DNA of 64,000 nt from Chryseobacterium soldanellicola (GCF_900100115.1 NZ_FNKL01000003.1:496001-560000), one strand, 5' to 3'; positions 44,865 through 54,314 are shown, counted from the first letter of the stretch. Notes: a model not told the origin generated them from the letters alone. Numbers and translations: made by a program.

Positions 44865-45485
44865 TTAATAATTCCGTACCGTAACATGATAGCAGCTCTG
44901 TTGCTTTTCTTTGATGAAATAAATTCTCCCATTGGTGGCATAATATTGTAAAATTTTCTCCAAAGCCGCTTCCATCTTCGGATTGTACTTCAAAACGTCG
45001 TTAAATCTTATGTAAGAGATGTCAAAAGAATTTCCGTAATTGTGTGAGCTTATTCCTAAAGACGCGTTACTGTTAACTTTTCTTAACCTGCACTGGTCTT
45101 CGAGCGTTCTGGTGATTGATGAAACCGTAAACGTGTGGCCTTTAGTTTCTTTACTGAATCTGGCGCCCATTCTTTCCAGGGTTAATTTGGCTTTTGAAAC
45201 CATCCAGGCCCTGCTGTAATCAAGCCTTTGAACGCGGTATCCTTTCCCGCTTTTTTTGATTTTATGAAATTTTCCGGAATTGATGTATTTTAAAACCGTC
45301 TTTGAATCTTTGAGAATTTTTACTCCAAAACTTTTCGAGGCATCCAAATGTGGCTTATACAGAGCGGTCGGCTCCACTTTTAACACTTCGGTGAGATCGT
45401 AGCATGGTAAAGCTTTTTTCGTAGATTGGGATCGATACAAACCAAAAATTAAAGGCACAAAAATCACGCACAGATACTTTTTCAT
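44865..45485 (-). CDS. Secreted M15-like peptidase fold protein (DUF5715-like)
   Basis: A 206-aa exported protein with a signal peptide at about 1-20. The C-terminal half shows the zinc triad of VanY/M15 peptidases: H148 and D155 in ISSHNYGNSFDIS and H200 in SCYHVTV near the end. Upstream SSITRTLEDQCRLRKVNSNA is the usual substrate-loop block. M15 enzymes cut D,D- or L,D-peptide bonds in cell-wall peptides. I believe the family is DUF5715, from memory. The gene is upstream of the unknown 242-aa gene, with about 80 bases between. A peptidoglycan role is well supported by the triad, but no substrate is known. Confidence 0.85.
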   Translation of the reverse strand: MKKYLCVIFVPLIFGLYRSQSTKKALPCYDLTEVLKVEPTALYKPHLDASKSFGVKILKDSKTVLKYINSGKFHKIKKSGKGYRVQRLDYSRAWMVSKAKLTLERMGARFSKETKGHTFTVSSITRTLEDQCRLRKVNSNASLGISSHNYGNSFDISYIRFNDVLKYNPKMEAALEKILQYYATNGRIYFIKEKQQSCYHVTVRNY

Positions 45486-45670
45486 TCAGGAGCTTTTAAA
45501 TTTTATAAACTAAAAATAAACATTTATGTTATATAATTCAACTTTGATAGTAATTATAGGTAAAAATAATTCGCAATAATTTAAAAATCAAAATATTAAA
45601 TTCACAATTATCTTTCACATTCATTTGAAATATTTTTAAGTTTTTACTTTTTAATTCAAGATTTAAATTT

Positions 45671-45678
45671 TACATTTG
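45671..45678 (+). promoter_or_regulatory. Putative -7 box of aqpZ
   Basis: TACATTTG fits TAnnTTTG, with TTT at 45649-45651 at the ideal 19-base spacing (one mismatch from TTG). The start codon follows 23 bases later. Confidence 0.6.
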
Positions 45679-45701
45679 GTTTGCATTTTAAAATAAACAA
45701 T

Positions 45702-46439
45702 ATGATAAAAAAACTTTTCGCTGAATTTTTCGGCACATTTTGGCTTGTTTTCGGAGGTTGCGGAAGTGCAATTTTCGCCTCGCAGATCGCTCCGGCTTCC
45801 AATGGCCAAATGGGAATCCTTTTAATAGGAGTTGCTTTGGCTTTCGGGCTTACTGTACTTACGATGGCATACGCTGTCGGGCATATCTCAGGAGGGCATT
45901 TCAACCCTGCCGTTTCATTTGGTTTGCTGGCTGGAGGCAGATTTCCCGCTAAAGACCTTATTCCGTACATTGTCGCCCAGTGTTTGGGCGCTATTGTAGC
46001 TGCCGGATGCTTATACATTATTTTGAGTGGCTCCGGAGCCCCCGATTTTTCCGGACCGGGCGCTTTTGCCACCAATTTTTACGGTGATGCCGTCTATTTT
46101 GGCAAAGGATATTCAATGGGAGCTGCATTTTTAACAGAATTTTTATTGACCGCATTTTTCCTGATCATCATCATGGGTGCCACCGACAAAGCTGCCGACG
46201 GAAAATTTGCAGGAATTGCCATTGGTTTAGCCTTAACATTAATTCACCTGATCTCAATTCCGATCACGAATACTTCCGTGAATCCTGCAAGATCGCTTTC
46301 ACAGGCTGTTTTTGTTGGCGGAAATGCAATTTCCCAACTTTGGCTGTTCTGGGTAGCGCCAATTTTAGGAGGTGTAGCCGGAGGATTAATTTATAAGTTT
46401 TTGCTGCAGCCTGCAGACAAAGTTCCATTAGGAGATTAA
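45702..46439 (+). CDS. aqpZ: Aquaporin Z-type water channel
   Basis: Six-helix MIP family channel of 245 aa. Both NPA loops are present: [12 protein letters not shown] and [14 protein letters not shown]. The start [20 protein letters not shown] is the standard AqpZ N-terminus. An ATG 7 codons upstream is in frame but lies too near the -7 box and is not AqpZ-like, so I use 45702. It is a single gene; a long minus-strand frame across it is an antisense shadow. Confidence 0.95.
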   Translation: MIKKLFAEFFGTFWLVFGGCGSAIFASQIAPASNGQMGILLIGVALAFGLTVLTMAYAVGHISGGHFNPAVSFGLLAGGRFPAKDLIPYIVAQCLGAIVAAGCLYIILSGSGAPDFSGPGAFATNFYGDAVYFGKGYSMGAAFLTEFLLTAFFLIIIMGATDKAADGKFAGIAIGLALTLIHLISIPITNTSVNPARSLSQAVFVGGNAISQLWLFWVAPILGGVAGGLIYKFLLQPADKVPLGD

Positions 46440-46451
46440 AAAATAAAACGT

Positions 46452-46482
46452 AAAAATCCTGTCGCAATGGCAGGATTTTTTT
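46452..46482. terminator. Bidirectional terminator after aqpZ
   Basis: AAAAATCCTG at 46452-46461 and CAGGATTTTT at 46471-46480 with a 9-nt loop, then more T. It serves the convergent aqpZ and TraB-like genes. Confidence 0.85.
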
Positions 46483-46527
46483 TGATCTATTTTCAATAAA
46501 GATTAATTTGAATAAAAGATGCTATTT

Positions 46528-47343
46528 TTATTTAAAATATTCAATGACCTTATAATTTCCGTCCTGGTATTTATCCAACAATTCTTTTACATAGTATTTA
46601 TGCTGTACTCCCGTAAGAATCACGATTTTTTTTCCTTTATACTGATTGGCCTGTCTGATAATATTCAATGCCATCGTGTTGTTTCTTAAATCCCAAAAAT
46701 TACACCACAGCTGATATCCATCACGATACGAAATTTTTTCTCCGTTGGGTTTCTTTACAAACTTATGGGCAAAAATATCTTCAGAGTTTGAAATTTTAGG
46801 AATTTCATGATGCTGAACAAATTGACGGTATCTGTTGACTGTTTCGAAGCTTAATGAATTCAACGTTTTAATATCTGTTTTAGAAAAATCTTTCAGCGCA
46901 TTATTTGCTTCCATATATTTTTCAAAAATGACTGTATTTGTAGGATTTAAAGCCTTTTTTTGATAGAGACTGTCCATTAATTGTATGGTCAGATTATCAG
47001 TGGGAACCATTCCGTTGTCTTTACGGTATTGATTTCTTCCTTCAAACTCAAACGGTAAATTAAGGGTTTTCGGGTATTTATTTAAATATAATATTGCCGC
47101 ACTTACTTCATTCGAGTTTTTCGACATACTTTCTTTTTTGAAATCTTTCATTTGCTCTGTATCAAGCTCCTGCAGAATGATATCCGGTTTTATTCTGTCT
47201 AATATCTCGAAAAGACTCTGCGGATTCAGAATTGCTGATGGCTCATGAACTGTTCCAAGAATATAAATTTCTGTTTTCCCTGAGTTTTGCGCATTACAAA
47301 AACAAGATAGCAGGATCAAAAGACTTAAAAAAATATTTTTCAT
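46528..47343 (-). CDS. Exported TraB/TIKI-like family protein
   Basis: A 271-aa protein with a signal peptide to about residue 18 (CFCNAQ). The next segment, EIYILGTVHEPSAI, and PDIILQELDTEQM match the GxxH and Glu blocks of the TraB/PrgY/TIKI superfamily, thought to be metal-dependent peptidases or esterases. The C-terminal block KIVILTGVQHKYYVKELLDK supplies the other conserved His. The family call is moderate. It is a lone gene on the minus strand. Confidence 0.7.
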   Translation of the reverse strand: MKNIFLSLLILLSCFCNAQNSGKTEIYILGTVHEPSAILNPQSLFEILDRIKPDIILQELDTEQMKDFKKESMSKNSNEVSAAILYLNKYPKTLNLPFEFEGRNQYRKDNGMVPTDNLTIQLMDSLYQKKALNPTNTVIFEKYMEANNALKDFSKTDIKTLNSLSFETVNRYRQFVQHHEIPKISNSEDIFAHKFVKKPNGEKISYRDGYQLWCNFWDLRNNTMALNIIRQANQYKGKKIVILTGVQHKYYVKELLDKYQDGNYKVIEYFK

Positions 47344-47468
47344 TTTTATGGTAAATTTTTAATAAAAATTAAATCTAATCTGTCTAATCACCTGTATTTT
47401 TTACTATATATGGGTTCTCAAAGATTATATTTATGCACGGCGAATGTACAAAAAACAACGCATGAAAA

Positions 47469-47493
47469 AAATCCCGGCAACAGGCCAGGATTT
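47469..47493 (-). terminator. Terminator of the PD-(D/E)XK-like gene
   Basis: AAATCCcGG / CCaGGATTT, 9 bp with one mismatch, directly before the stop codon on the minus strand. Confidence 0.65.
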
Positions 47494-47494
47494 T

Positions 47495-48040
47495 CTATTG
47501 TAATTTCTTTATTTCAAAAGGATTTTTAAATATAAGTTCTTCATGTTTTCCTTTAATTTCCATTTTCCGCTGAATTAAATTCAGAGCCATTTTTCGGATA
47601 AAAAGATCTTTGTCATTTAAATTCCAATAAGAATCTTCATGTACTTTTTGAGGCTGGCGGATAATGTAAAATTCTGTTTCCCAATTGTCAACATTATGAT
47701 AAAATTCAATAATTCCACAATGTTCTGGAATTAAAGAGTGATCGATCATTCCCATTGGCAGCAAAAAACTGAACGAATTGCAGACATAATCTCCACAAGA
47801 AATTTTATCGTGTTTTAAAAATTTTTCGCCAGTTTTTGTATTTAAATAAGATTTTTTAAAGTCGTTTTTAAAATCACTTTTTGAAAACTTGATTTCAATT
47901 TCATGGCTAAAGCCTTCAGAATCAATAATCAAAATATCAGCCTCCCAATCAGAATGAAAATGATTGGTCAACACAATTTGCTTCTCAAAATCACAGTGAG
48001 AATGGATGTAGGCATGAACAAGTTCTTCTATCTTTAACAT
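47495..48040 (-). CDS. PD-(D/E)XK nuclease-fold-like protein
   Basis: A 181-aa soluble protein. The motif DWEADILIIDSEGFSHEIEI then KFSKSDFKND fits the nuclease-fold core: D35 and, after a beta-hairpin, E49-x-K51. This is the layout of MmcB/Vsr-like and restriction-type nuclease folds. The rest has CGDYVCNSFSFLLPMGMI and no other known domain. It may be a DNA-repair or defence nuclease, or a structure-only relative. The start codon lies 12 bases from a telomere-like octamer array that occupies its leader. Confidence 0.6.
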   Translation of the reverse strand: MLKIEELVHAYIHSHCDFEKQIVLTNHFHSDWEADILIIDSEGFSHEIEIKFSKSDFKNDFKKSYLNTKTGEKFLKHDKISCGDYVCNSFSFLLPMGMIDHSLIPEHCGIIEFYHNVDNWETEFYIIRQPQKVHEDSYWNLNDKDLFIRKMALNLIQRKMEIKGKHEELIFKNPFEIKKLQ

Positions 48041-48052
48041 GTTGAGAGTCTG

Positions 48053-48105
48053 AGGGTTTTAGGGTTTTAGGGTTTTAGGGTTTTAGGGTTTTAGGGTTTT
48101 AGGGT
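48053..48105. repeat. Tandem octamer array, (AGGGTTTT)6 plus a partial unit
   Basis: Six perfect 8-base AGGGTTTT units at 48053-48100 and AGGGT to 48105. The units match the TTTTAGGG telomere repeat of green algae, and the G-rich strand could form a quadruplex. It starts 12 bases upstream of the start codon at 48040, so it lies in the leader or promoter of the PD-(D/E)XK-like gene. The number of units could change by slippage. Confidence 0.95.
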
Positions 48106-48211
48106 GAAAGTTAATACAATTCTTCAATTTGTAAGCAAATGATACCTATTAGATTTAATGTAATACTACTTTAAAACTCTATACGCATTCATCCTCACAC
48201 TCTCAAATACC

Positions 48212-49195
48212 TTAACTCACCAAGAGACTGCATCCACGGATATCGGAATGATCGATCCTTCCCAATACCTGGAATTTACCTCCCGGAAGTGCTTTTCCCA
48301 AATCCTGAGTTGCAATAAATGAGCACGAATGAATATTGGCAAGGTCAATGATATTGACAGCCCCTGTTCTTCCTTCCTGTTCATAATTAAAAGGATCTTC
48401 GGCATTCCGAATCAGAATTCTCATCCAATTTGGGCATTCATATACATTTTCACCTAAAGAATAAGCTTGTGAAAGAAGCTCCGTCATAGAATATTCTGAA
48501 TAAATTTTATCTGTTTTGAAACCTTCCTGTAAAATTTTCAACAATTCATCTTTTGTCATTTCTTCTTTACGTCCTTTCATGCCGCCGGTTTCTATAATAG
48601 TAATATTGTCAGAGTGTTGCAATGTTACAGTGTTGGATTTACAGAAATCCAAAAAATCCAAAAGCGCGAAAGAAACCCCGAAAAGAATAATCTTTTTATC
48701 TTTTAATTGAGTTAAAAATTTAAACAAATCTGAATGATTATAAAGAAAATATCCGTTTTCAGGTTTGGCAGATTTTTTCATTAAATAATCGACCATATAG
48801 ATTAAAGATGAATTTTGCTTTTCCAGATAACTTGGCAATAAACCCAGAAAAATAAAATCTTCAGGTTTTCCGATAAATTGCTCAAAACTTCTGTAAATAC
48901 TTTCCTGATAAATATTTTCATCCGCAATGAAATGTTTGGATAAATTCATCTGCGTGGTTCCCGAGCTCTGAAAAAACAGCTCCGTTGTCACATTTTTATC
49001 TAAAATCTGATGATTTTTAAACATCTCGATAGGCAAAAAAGGAATTTTTGTCACTTCATTAATATTGTTTGGATCAATACGTAAATAATCCACAAACTTT
49101 TTATATACCTCAACATTTTCATATTGATAGCGGAATGTTTCTAGACAAACATCCACAAAATCCTGTTCTGATCGTATGCTGAATATGTTTTTCAA
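48212..49195 (-). CDS. LuxE-like acyl-protein synthetase
   Basis: A 327-aa adenylate-forming enzyme of the LuxE/acyl-protein-synthetase type, which activates a fatty or other acyl acid and passes it to a protein. Visible blocks are FLPIEMFKNH, TELFFQSSGTTQMNLSKHF (the phosphate-binding SGTT), YSEYSMTELLSQAY, and the GGMKGRKEEM core. There are no lux genes here; in Bacteroidota such enzymes often lie in surface-polysaccharide loci. It lies upstream of the PD-(D/E)XK-like gene with about 170 bases between. Confidence 0.85.
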   Translation of the reverse strand: MKNIFSIRSEQDFVDVCLETFRYQYENVEVYKKFVDYLRIDPNNINEVTKIPFLPIEMFKNHQILDKNVTTELFFQSSGTTQMNLSKHFIADENIYQESIYRSFEQFIGKPEDFIFLGLLPSYLEKQNSSLIYMVDYLMKKSAKPENGYFLYNHSDLFKFLTQLKDKKIILFGVSFALLDFLDFCKSNTVTLQHSDNITIIETGGMKGRKEEMTKDELLKILQEGFKTDKIYSEYSMTELLSQAYSLGENVYECPNWMRILIRNAEDPFNYEQEGRTGAVNIIDLANIHSCSFIATQDLGKALPGGKFQVLGRIDHSDIRGCSLLVS

Positions 49196-49372
49196 TTTTA
49201 TTATAATTATTTTATGCTGTTATTTTCCCAATTAATTAACTATTAAATCTGAAAACACTTTTTTAATATTTTTTTAATCTAAATTTAAAAATTTGGTCGA
49301 ATTCTTGCTATTACATCTCCGGAATATGGATTAAAACAGGATGATCGTAAAATCATCCGGGAATTACCTCTT

Positions 49373-50164
49373 TTAGGGGTAATTTTTTTTTGTGCCGTCT
49401 GCGAAAGATTTAAGCTCAAAATCTTTTTCAAAAACTCCGTATGTAAAATAAGAAATCCAGTCTCCGAGATTGATATATTTTGCATTTTGCTCCAAATCCA
49501 ATATCATCGGAAGATGGCGGTGGCCATAAATAAAATAGTCAATTTTCTGGGTTTTCAGTTTTTCTTTTGAATAAATGATCAAAAACTCTTTATCTTCTCC
49601 CAAAAAAGCCTTGTCTTCATCTCCCGAGATCATTTTATTTTTCTGAGACATATACAATGCGATTTTCATTGCGATATCGGGATGAAGCCATTTGAAAAAC
49701 CATTGTGCAACAGGATTTGTAAAGACTTTTTTCATTCTTTTATATCCTTTATCACCAGGTCCCAAACCGTCTCCGTGAGCGAGCAGAAACTGCTTTCCGC
49801 CCATCTCAAAATATTGCTTTTTATAGAAAACCGTACATCCGATCTCTTCTTCAAGATAATCTTTCATCCATAAATCATGATTTCCGACAAAAAAATAAAT
49901 GTGAATTCCACGATCTTTTAATTCTGCAATTTTACCCAAAACACGCACATATCCTTTAGGAATTACATGCTTCCATTCGTGCCAGAAATCAAAGAGATCT
50001 CCCATTAAAAACAAAACCTGAGCATCTTCCTTAATCTCATCCATCCAACGAATGAATTTCTCTTCACGAAGCTTGCTTTCTTTCGGGTTTGGTGCACCAA
50101 AATGCTGATCTGAAGCGAAATACACTTTTTTTCCAGGCTCTAAATTGATGGTTGTCTTTAACAC
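49373..50164 (-). CDS. lpxH: UDP-2,3-diacylglucosamine diphosphatase
   Basis: Cuts UDP-2,3-diacylglucosamine to lipid X in lipid A synthesis. A 263-aa calcineurin-like phosphoesterase: SDQHFG (D19, H21), GDLFDFW, GNHDLW, the LAHGD block and YGHRH all hold metal-binding residues. In LpxH of E. coli the first motif is DLHL; DQHFG is the form used in Bacteroidota homologues. It is upstream of no other lipid A gene, and queD starts 24 bases away. Confidence 0.9.
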   Translation of the reverse strand: MLKTTINLEPGKKVYFASDQHFGAPNPKESKLREEKFIRWMDEIKEDAQVLFLMGDLFDFWHEWKHVIPKGYVRVLGKIAELKDRGIHIYFFVGNHDLWMKDYLEEEIGCTVFYKKQYFEMGGKQFLLAHGDGLGPGDKGYKRMKKVFTNPVAQWFFKWLHPDIAMKIALYMSQKNKMISGDEDKAFLGEDKEFLIIYSKEKLKTQKIDYFIYGHRHLPMILDLEQNAKYINLGDWISYFTYGVFEKDFELKSFADGTKKNYP

Positions 50165-50187
50165 CGTTTGAGTTTTTTATGAATAAA

Positions 50188-50634
50188 TTATTGATTGTCT
50201 TCCGCAAACCATTCTCCGTACGAGTTTTCGGTTTCATGAAGTTTAAGATAAGCCAGAGAGACCCCAGCCGGAAGCTTTGATTTTATTTTTGCAGCAATTG
50301 CATACAGCATATTTTCACAAGTCGGCTGAAATGTGCAGTAAATCACTTTATGACCTTGATTTTCAAGACTTTCTCCCAATTCTTTATGTGGAGAAATTCC
50401 GTTGATGAGCACGGCATGATCCCAGACATCTACAATTTCAGATTTTACGATACTTTTGATATCACCAAAATCCACCACCATCCCGTTTTTCGGGTTTTCC
50501 AAATCATTTACAGGCTTCCCTTTCACTGTTACAAACAGTTTATACGAATGCCCGTGCATATTTTTACATTTTCCATCGTAGTTATACAGCACATGCGCCG
50601 TCTCGAATGTAAAAATTTTTGTAATACGTATCAT
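50188..50634 (-). CDS. queD: 6-carboxytetrahydropterin synthase (QueD family)
   Basis: A 148-aa PTPS/QueD enzyme that converts dihydroneopterin triphosphate to 6-carboxytetrahydropterin in queuosine synthesis. Zinc histidines lie in FETAHVL and KNMHGHSYKLFV, the catalytic Cys is in GKCKN, and the C-terminal LHETENSYGEW supplies the substrate Glu. queC, queE and queF are not next to it. It shares its direction with lpxH and probably its transcript. Confidence 0.93.
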   Translation of the reverse strand: MIRITKIFTFETAHVLYNYDGKCKNMHGHSYKLFVTVKGKPVNDLENPKNGMVVDFGDIKSIVKSEIVDVWDHAVLINGISPHKELGESLENQGHKVIYCTFQPTCENMLYAIAAKIKSKLPAGVSLAYLKLHETENSYGEWFAEDNQ

Positions 50635-50726
50635 AGTGCAAAGATAAGGAATTTGGTTTGAGTTTTGGTTTTGTAAAATGTAAGGAAAAACTAAATAACT
50701 GATTGATTAATTTAATAAATAGCATA

Positions 50727-51116
50727 TTAAAAATTCAATTTATCCAGCCAGTCACTTTCCAGCCTTTTAATTCTCTGTGTTTTTATATCGATCAAAACCC
50801 AAAGAGTATCTGAATCTACAACAAGCTTGTCATTACAGTAAAATTCAACTTTTCTCGGCTGTTTGATTCCTTCAGGCGGTTTTGGATATGTTTTAATAGT
50901 AATAATCTCTCCTAAATATACCTGCTTTTTGTATTGAATATGATGATCCAGAAGCATCCAGATGTCTTCAGGATATGGAGTTCTTTCTTTTACAAAATCC
51001 CAATGCTCACCGGCAATTTCTTCCATCCAACTTACATATTGCACATTATTGACATGATTATTCTGATCAATATACTCTTCCGTTACCTTTATTTGCTTTT
51101 GATAAATTAAACTCAT
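50727..51116 (-). CDS. Acyl-CoA thioesterase, 4HBT hotdog fold
   Basis: A 129-aa single hotdog domain of the YbgC/4-hydroxybenzoyl-CoA thioesterase type. The catalytic block DQNNHVNNVQYVSWMEEIAG is clear. It hydrolyses some acyl-CoA. Its position downstream of the glyoxylate genes on the same strand, about 120 bases from aceA, suggests it may go with acetate or fatty-acid use, but it has its own intergenic space. Confidence 0.9.
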   Translation of the reverse strand: MSLIYQKQIKVTEEYIDQNNHVNNVQYVSWMEEIAGEHWDFVKERTPYPEDIWMLLDHHIQYKKQVYLGEIITIKTYPKPPEGIKQPRKVEFYCNDKLVVDSDTLWVLIDIKTQRIKRLESDWLDKLNF

Positions 51117-51238
51117 TACTTATTTCGGCTTCATTACTATTCAAATATATGAACTTTATACTTTTAATTTTAATTTCAAGCGAAAAACCTTCCCATAAAA
51201 TGAGAAGGCTGACATCAAAAATTTATTTAAAGGAATAA

Positions 51239-52519
51239 TTAATGGAATTGTGCCGTTTCTGTAGAATCTTTCATGGCAACGGTCGCTGAAGAACCGCTTG
51301 TCACCACATTCTGAACCTCGTCAAAATAGCCCGTTCCTACAAAAGACTGGTGTTTTACGGCTCTGAAACCTTTTTTCTGCAATGCAAATTCGCGTTCCTG
51401 AAGTTCTGAATATCCGGCCATTCCTTTTTCTTTATAAGCCAGTGCCAATTCAAACATCGCCGTATTCAATGCATGGAAACCTGCCAAGGTTATAAACTGG
51501 AATTTATAACCCAATTTTGCCAATTCTTCCCTGAAATTCAGCATTTCATCAACAGAAAGTCTCGCTGCCCAGTTGAAAGAGGGCGAACAATTATAAGCCA
51601 GCATTTTTCCGGGAAATTTGGCATGAATCCCTTCTGCGAATTTTTTTGCCTGTTCCAAATCCGGGTTTGAAGTTTCCATCCATATTAAATCTGCATAAGG
51701 AGCATAAGATAAACCGCGATCAATCCCTTGTTCTACTCCATTTTTTACAACATAAAAACCTTCAGAAGTTCTTTCTCCCGTTACAAATTTTTTGTCTCTG
51801 TCGTCAATATCCGAAGTAAGCAAATCTGCCGCATCGGCGTCTGTTCTTGCAATAATTAAACTTGGAACACCTAAAACATCAGCTGCCAAACGCGCTGCAA
51901 TCAATTTATTAATCGCTTCCTGAGTCGGAACCAACACTTTTCCGCCCAAATGACCACATTTTTTCGCAGAAGACAACTGATCTTCAAAATGAACTGCCGC
52001 TGCTCCGGCTTCGATCATTTGCTTCATCAATTCATATGCATTGAGATTTCCGCCAAAACCTGCTTCGGCATCAGCAATGATGGGAACCAGATATTCTTTC
52101 TCGCCACCACCATTCACCGATTGGATCTGATCTGCTCTCAATAACGCATTATTTATTTTTTTCACCACAGAAGGCACTGAATTCGCGGGATACAAAGATT
52201 GGTCGGGATACATTTCACCCGATAAATTGGCATCAGCTGCCACCTGCCATCCTGAAAGATAAATCGCTTCCAGACCTGCGTCAACCTCCTGTACGGCCTG
52301 ATTTCCCGTCAATGCACCAAGTCCGGCCACGTAATCCTGGGAATTTAATTTATCCCAAAACTTTTTTGACATTTCCGTCGCAATTGTATAGTCCAACTTA
52401 TACGAACCTCTTAATTTAAGTACTTTTTCTGCTGAATACGGTCTTTTTATTCCGTTCCAACGAGGATTTGTCAGCCAATCCTGCTCTATAACCAGGATTT
52501 GTTCTTGTCTTGTTTTCAT
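51239..52519 (-). CDS. aceA: Isocitrate lyase
   Basis: Splits isocitrate to succinate and glyoxylate, first step of the glyoxylate shunt. At 426 aa it is the usual bacterial length. The catalytic loop [13 protein letters not shown], the metal-site DAEAGFGG, and the substrate block [12 protein letters not shown] are all present. It follows aceB by 105 bases and is probably co-transcribed. The intervening stretch is G-rich low-complexity sequence. The RamB/ScfR-type gene across the operator is the likely regulator. Confidence 0.97.
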   Translation of the reverse strand: MKTRQEQILVIEQDWLTNPRWNGIKRPYSAEKVLKLRGSYKLDYTIATEMSKKFWDKLNSQDYVAGLGALTGNQAVQEVDAGLEAIYLSGWQVAADANLSGEMYPDQSLYPANSVPSVVKKINNALLRADQIQSVNGGGEKEYLVPIIADAEAGFGGNLNAYELMKQMIEAGAAAVHFEDQLSSAKKCGHLGGKVLVPTQEAINKLIAARLAADVLGVPSLIIARTDADAADLLTSDIDDRDKKFVTGERTSEGFYVVKNGVEQGIDRGLSYAPYADLIWMETSNPDLEQAKKFAEGIHAKFPGKMLAYNCSPSFNWAARLSVDEMLNFREELAKLGYKFQFITLAGFHALNTAMFELALAYKEKGMAGYSELQEREFALQKKGFRAVKHQSFVGTGYFDEVQNVVTSGSSATVAMKDSTETAQFH

Positions 52520-52526
52520 ATTTTTT

Positions 52527-52572
52527 TTAGGGTTTAGTTAATAGGGATTAGGGTTTAGCATAAAGTTGTGAG
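52527..52572. repeat. G-rich low-complexity spacer between aceA and aceB
   Basis: TTTTAGGGTTTAG and TAGGGATTAGGGTTTAG form an irregular array like the AGGGTTTT array at 48053. It lies between co-oriented genes and may be a decayed form. Confidence 0.45.
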
Positions 52573-52624
52573 TTGATAAAATTTAGAGTAAAACTCTCAA
52601 ACACTCCACTCTCACACCTCAAAC

Positions 52625-54199
52625 TTAAATAAAGGGATAAGCCTTTAAGGTTAAAAATTCTTCGAAGTTTTCACAAAATATCAATTCATTGAAAAGTTCT
52701 TTTGCGAGATTGAATTTTCCGTTTCTGAAGCGTTCTTCACCGACATATTTTTCAATTTTCTCCATTTCTTCAAACTCCCATTGAAGAATCATTTCGCGGG
52801 TCAGTGTTCTGTCATCAATTAAAACTGCTTCATTTTTAAGCCATTGCCAGATCTGTGTTCTTGAAATCTCTGCCGTTGCAGCGTCTTCCATTAAATTATA
52901 AATTGCGGCAGCTCCGATTCCCATGAGCCAGCTTTCGATGTAAAGAATTCCGACATTGATATTCTTTCTGACTCCGTTTTCCGTAATTTCTCCTTTTGGA
53001 ATTTCCAGTAAATCACTTTCTTTGATCTGATAATCAAACTTTTTATCAATCTGATTTTCTGAAGGCATATATTGATCAAAAATCTTTTTGGCAACTGAAA
53101 CCAAAGCAGGATGCGCCACCCAAGTTCCGTCGTGACCGTTTTTCACCTCTCGTTCTTTATCGTTTCGGACTTTTTCAAACGCCAAACTGTTCGCTTCATA
53201 GTTATTTTTAACAGGAATCTGCGCAGCCATTCCGCCGATCGCATGGACGTTTCTTTTATGACAAATTTCAATCACCCTTTTCGAATAAGCGCTCATAAAA
53301 GGTGAGGTCATGGTCACCTGATCCCTGTCCGGAACGATGAATTCAGGAAGATTTCTGAATTTTTTAATGAAGGAAAAAATATAATCCCACCTTCCGCAGT
53401 TCAGGCCTGAACTGTGTTCTTTTAATTCAAATAAAATTTCATCAATTTGGAAAGATGCCGTAATTGTTTCAACCAAAACCGTCGCTTTGATTGTTCCTTG
53501 AGGGATTTCCAGGTAATTTTGAGAAAAAACAAAAACGTCATTCCACCAACGGGCTTCTTTGTAATGTTCCAGTTTCGGAAGATAAAAATATGTCGCGCTT
53601 CCGTTTTCCAACAGCCGTTTTATATTTCTGAAAAAATAAATTCCAAAATCAATCAATGAAGCCGAAACTTCTTCGCCATCAATTTCAAGATGTTTTTCAT
53701 TTAAGTGTAAACCTCTCGGACGAACCAGAAGAACAGCCGTTTTTTCATTTAACTGATAAGCTTTTCCGTCTTCATTTGTAAAATCAATTTTGCGATTAAT
53801 TGCATCAGAAAGATTGATTTGTCCTTGAATGCAGTTATTCCAGGTTGGCGAATTGCTGTCTTCAAAATCTGCCATAAACGTTGACGCACCGGAATTCAAA
53901 GCATTAATGATCATTTTCCGGTCAACCGGTCCCGTAATTTCAACTCTGCGATCCAATAAATCTTTTGGAAGTGGCGAACACCCCCAGTTTCCGTTTCTGA
54001 TTTCCTCCGTTTCAGGTAAAAATTCCGGAAGACTTCCTTTATCAAATTCCAGTTGAGCTTTTTTTCTTTCTTTCAAAAGTTCCAGCCTTTTTGGATTAAA
54101 ATTTTGATGAAGTTCCACTAAAAAGTCCATTAACCCAGAAGAAAAAATTTCTTCAAAACGGCTTTCAGCTTTTATTTTTAATTTTGTCTTAGTTTCCAT
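52625..54199 (-). CDS. aceB: Malate synthase A
   Basis: Condenses glyoxylate with acetyl-CoA to malate. A 524-aa type A enzyme. Blocks present are [20 protein letters not shown] then [12 protein letters not shown], the [13 protein letters not shown] loop, the [13 protein letters not shown] segment and the [12 protein letters not shown] substrate loop. It is the first gene of the glyoxylate operon, with a consensus -7 box at 54228-54235 and the palindromic operator at 54255-54270 just upstream. The divergent regulator is therefore positioned to control it. Confidence 0.97.
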   Translation of the reverse strand: METKTKLKIKAESRFEEIFSSGLMDFLVELHQNFNPKRLELLKERKKAQLEFDKGSLPEFLPETEEIRNGNWGCSPLPKDLLDRRVEITGPVDRKMIINALNSGASTFMADFEDSNSPTWNNCIQGQINLSDAINRKIDFTNEDGKAYQLNEKTAVLLVRPRGLHLNEKHLEIDGEEVSASLIDFGIYFFRNIKRLLENGSATYFYLPKLEHYKEARWWNDVFVFSQNYLEIPQGTIKATVLVETITASFQIDEILFELKEHSSGLNCGRWDYIFSFIKKFRNLPEFIVPDRDQVTMTSPFMSAYSKRVIEICHKRNVHAIGGMAAQIPVKNNYEANSLAFEKVRNDKEREVKNGHDGTWVAHPALVSVAKKIFDQYMPSENQIDKKFDYQIKESDLLEIPKGEITENGVRKNINVGILYIESWLMGIGAAAIYNLMEDAATAEISRTQIWQWLKNEAVLIDDRTLTREMILQWEFEEMEKIEKYVGEERFRNGKFNLAKELFNELIFCENFEEFLTLKAYPFI

Positions 54200-54227
54200 A
54201 ACCTATTGATTTTGTGATTTGATATTA

Positions 54228-54235
54228 CAAACATA
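54228..54235 (-). promoter_or_regulatory. -7 box of aceBA
   Basis: Reads TATGTTTG on the minus strand, a perfect TAnnTTTG. Exactly 19 bases upstream lies the edge of the palindrome at 54255, where the -33 TTG should be. In its place is CTA, so the promoter looks weak without help. Confidence 0.65.
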
Positions 54236-54254
54236 AATAAAAACTTTTGATATT

Positions 54255-54270
54255 TAGCGAACGTTCGCTA
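54255..54270. promoter_or_regulatory. Perfect 16-bp palindrome, likely operator of the glyoxylate regulator
   Basis: TAGCGAACGTTCGCTA is its own reverse complement. It occupies the -33 region of aceBA and sits 57 bases upstream of the regulator gene. Its place suggests either an activator that replaces the -33 contact or a repressor that blocks it. No second copy is seen nearby. Confidence 0.8.
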
Positions 54271-54314
54271 TTTTTTTTCAAAAACAATTATGCTAATAAT
54301 CGCATCTATTTATT

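Noticed and set aside
40509..45485. Locus considered as a complete type VI secretion cluster
   Set aside because: No TssB/C, Hcp, VgrG, PAAR or ClpV gene is present; only a Tle1-like lipase is found, so I describe it as a candidate effector only.
45656..46075. 139-aa minus-strand frame across aqpZ
   Set aside because: Pro/Lys/Ala-rich product without family features, lying antisense to a clear aquaporin; a shadow of codon use in the real gene.
48053..48105. Octamer array considered as a CRISPR array
   Set aside because: Units are 8 bases with no spacers and no cas genes nearby, so it is a simple tandem repeat.
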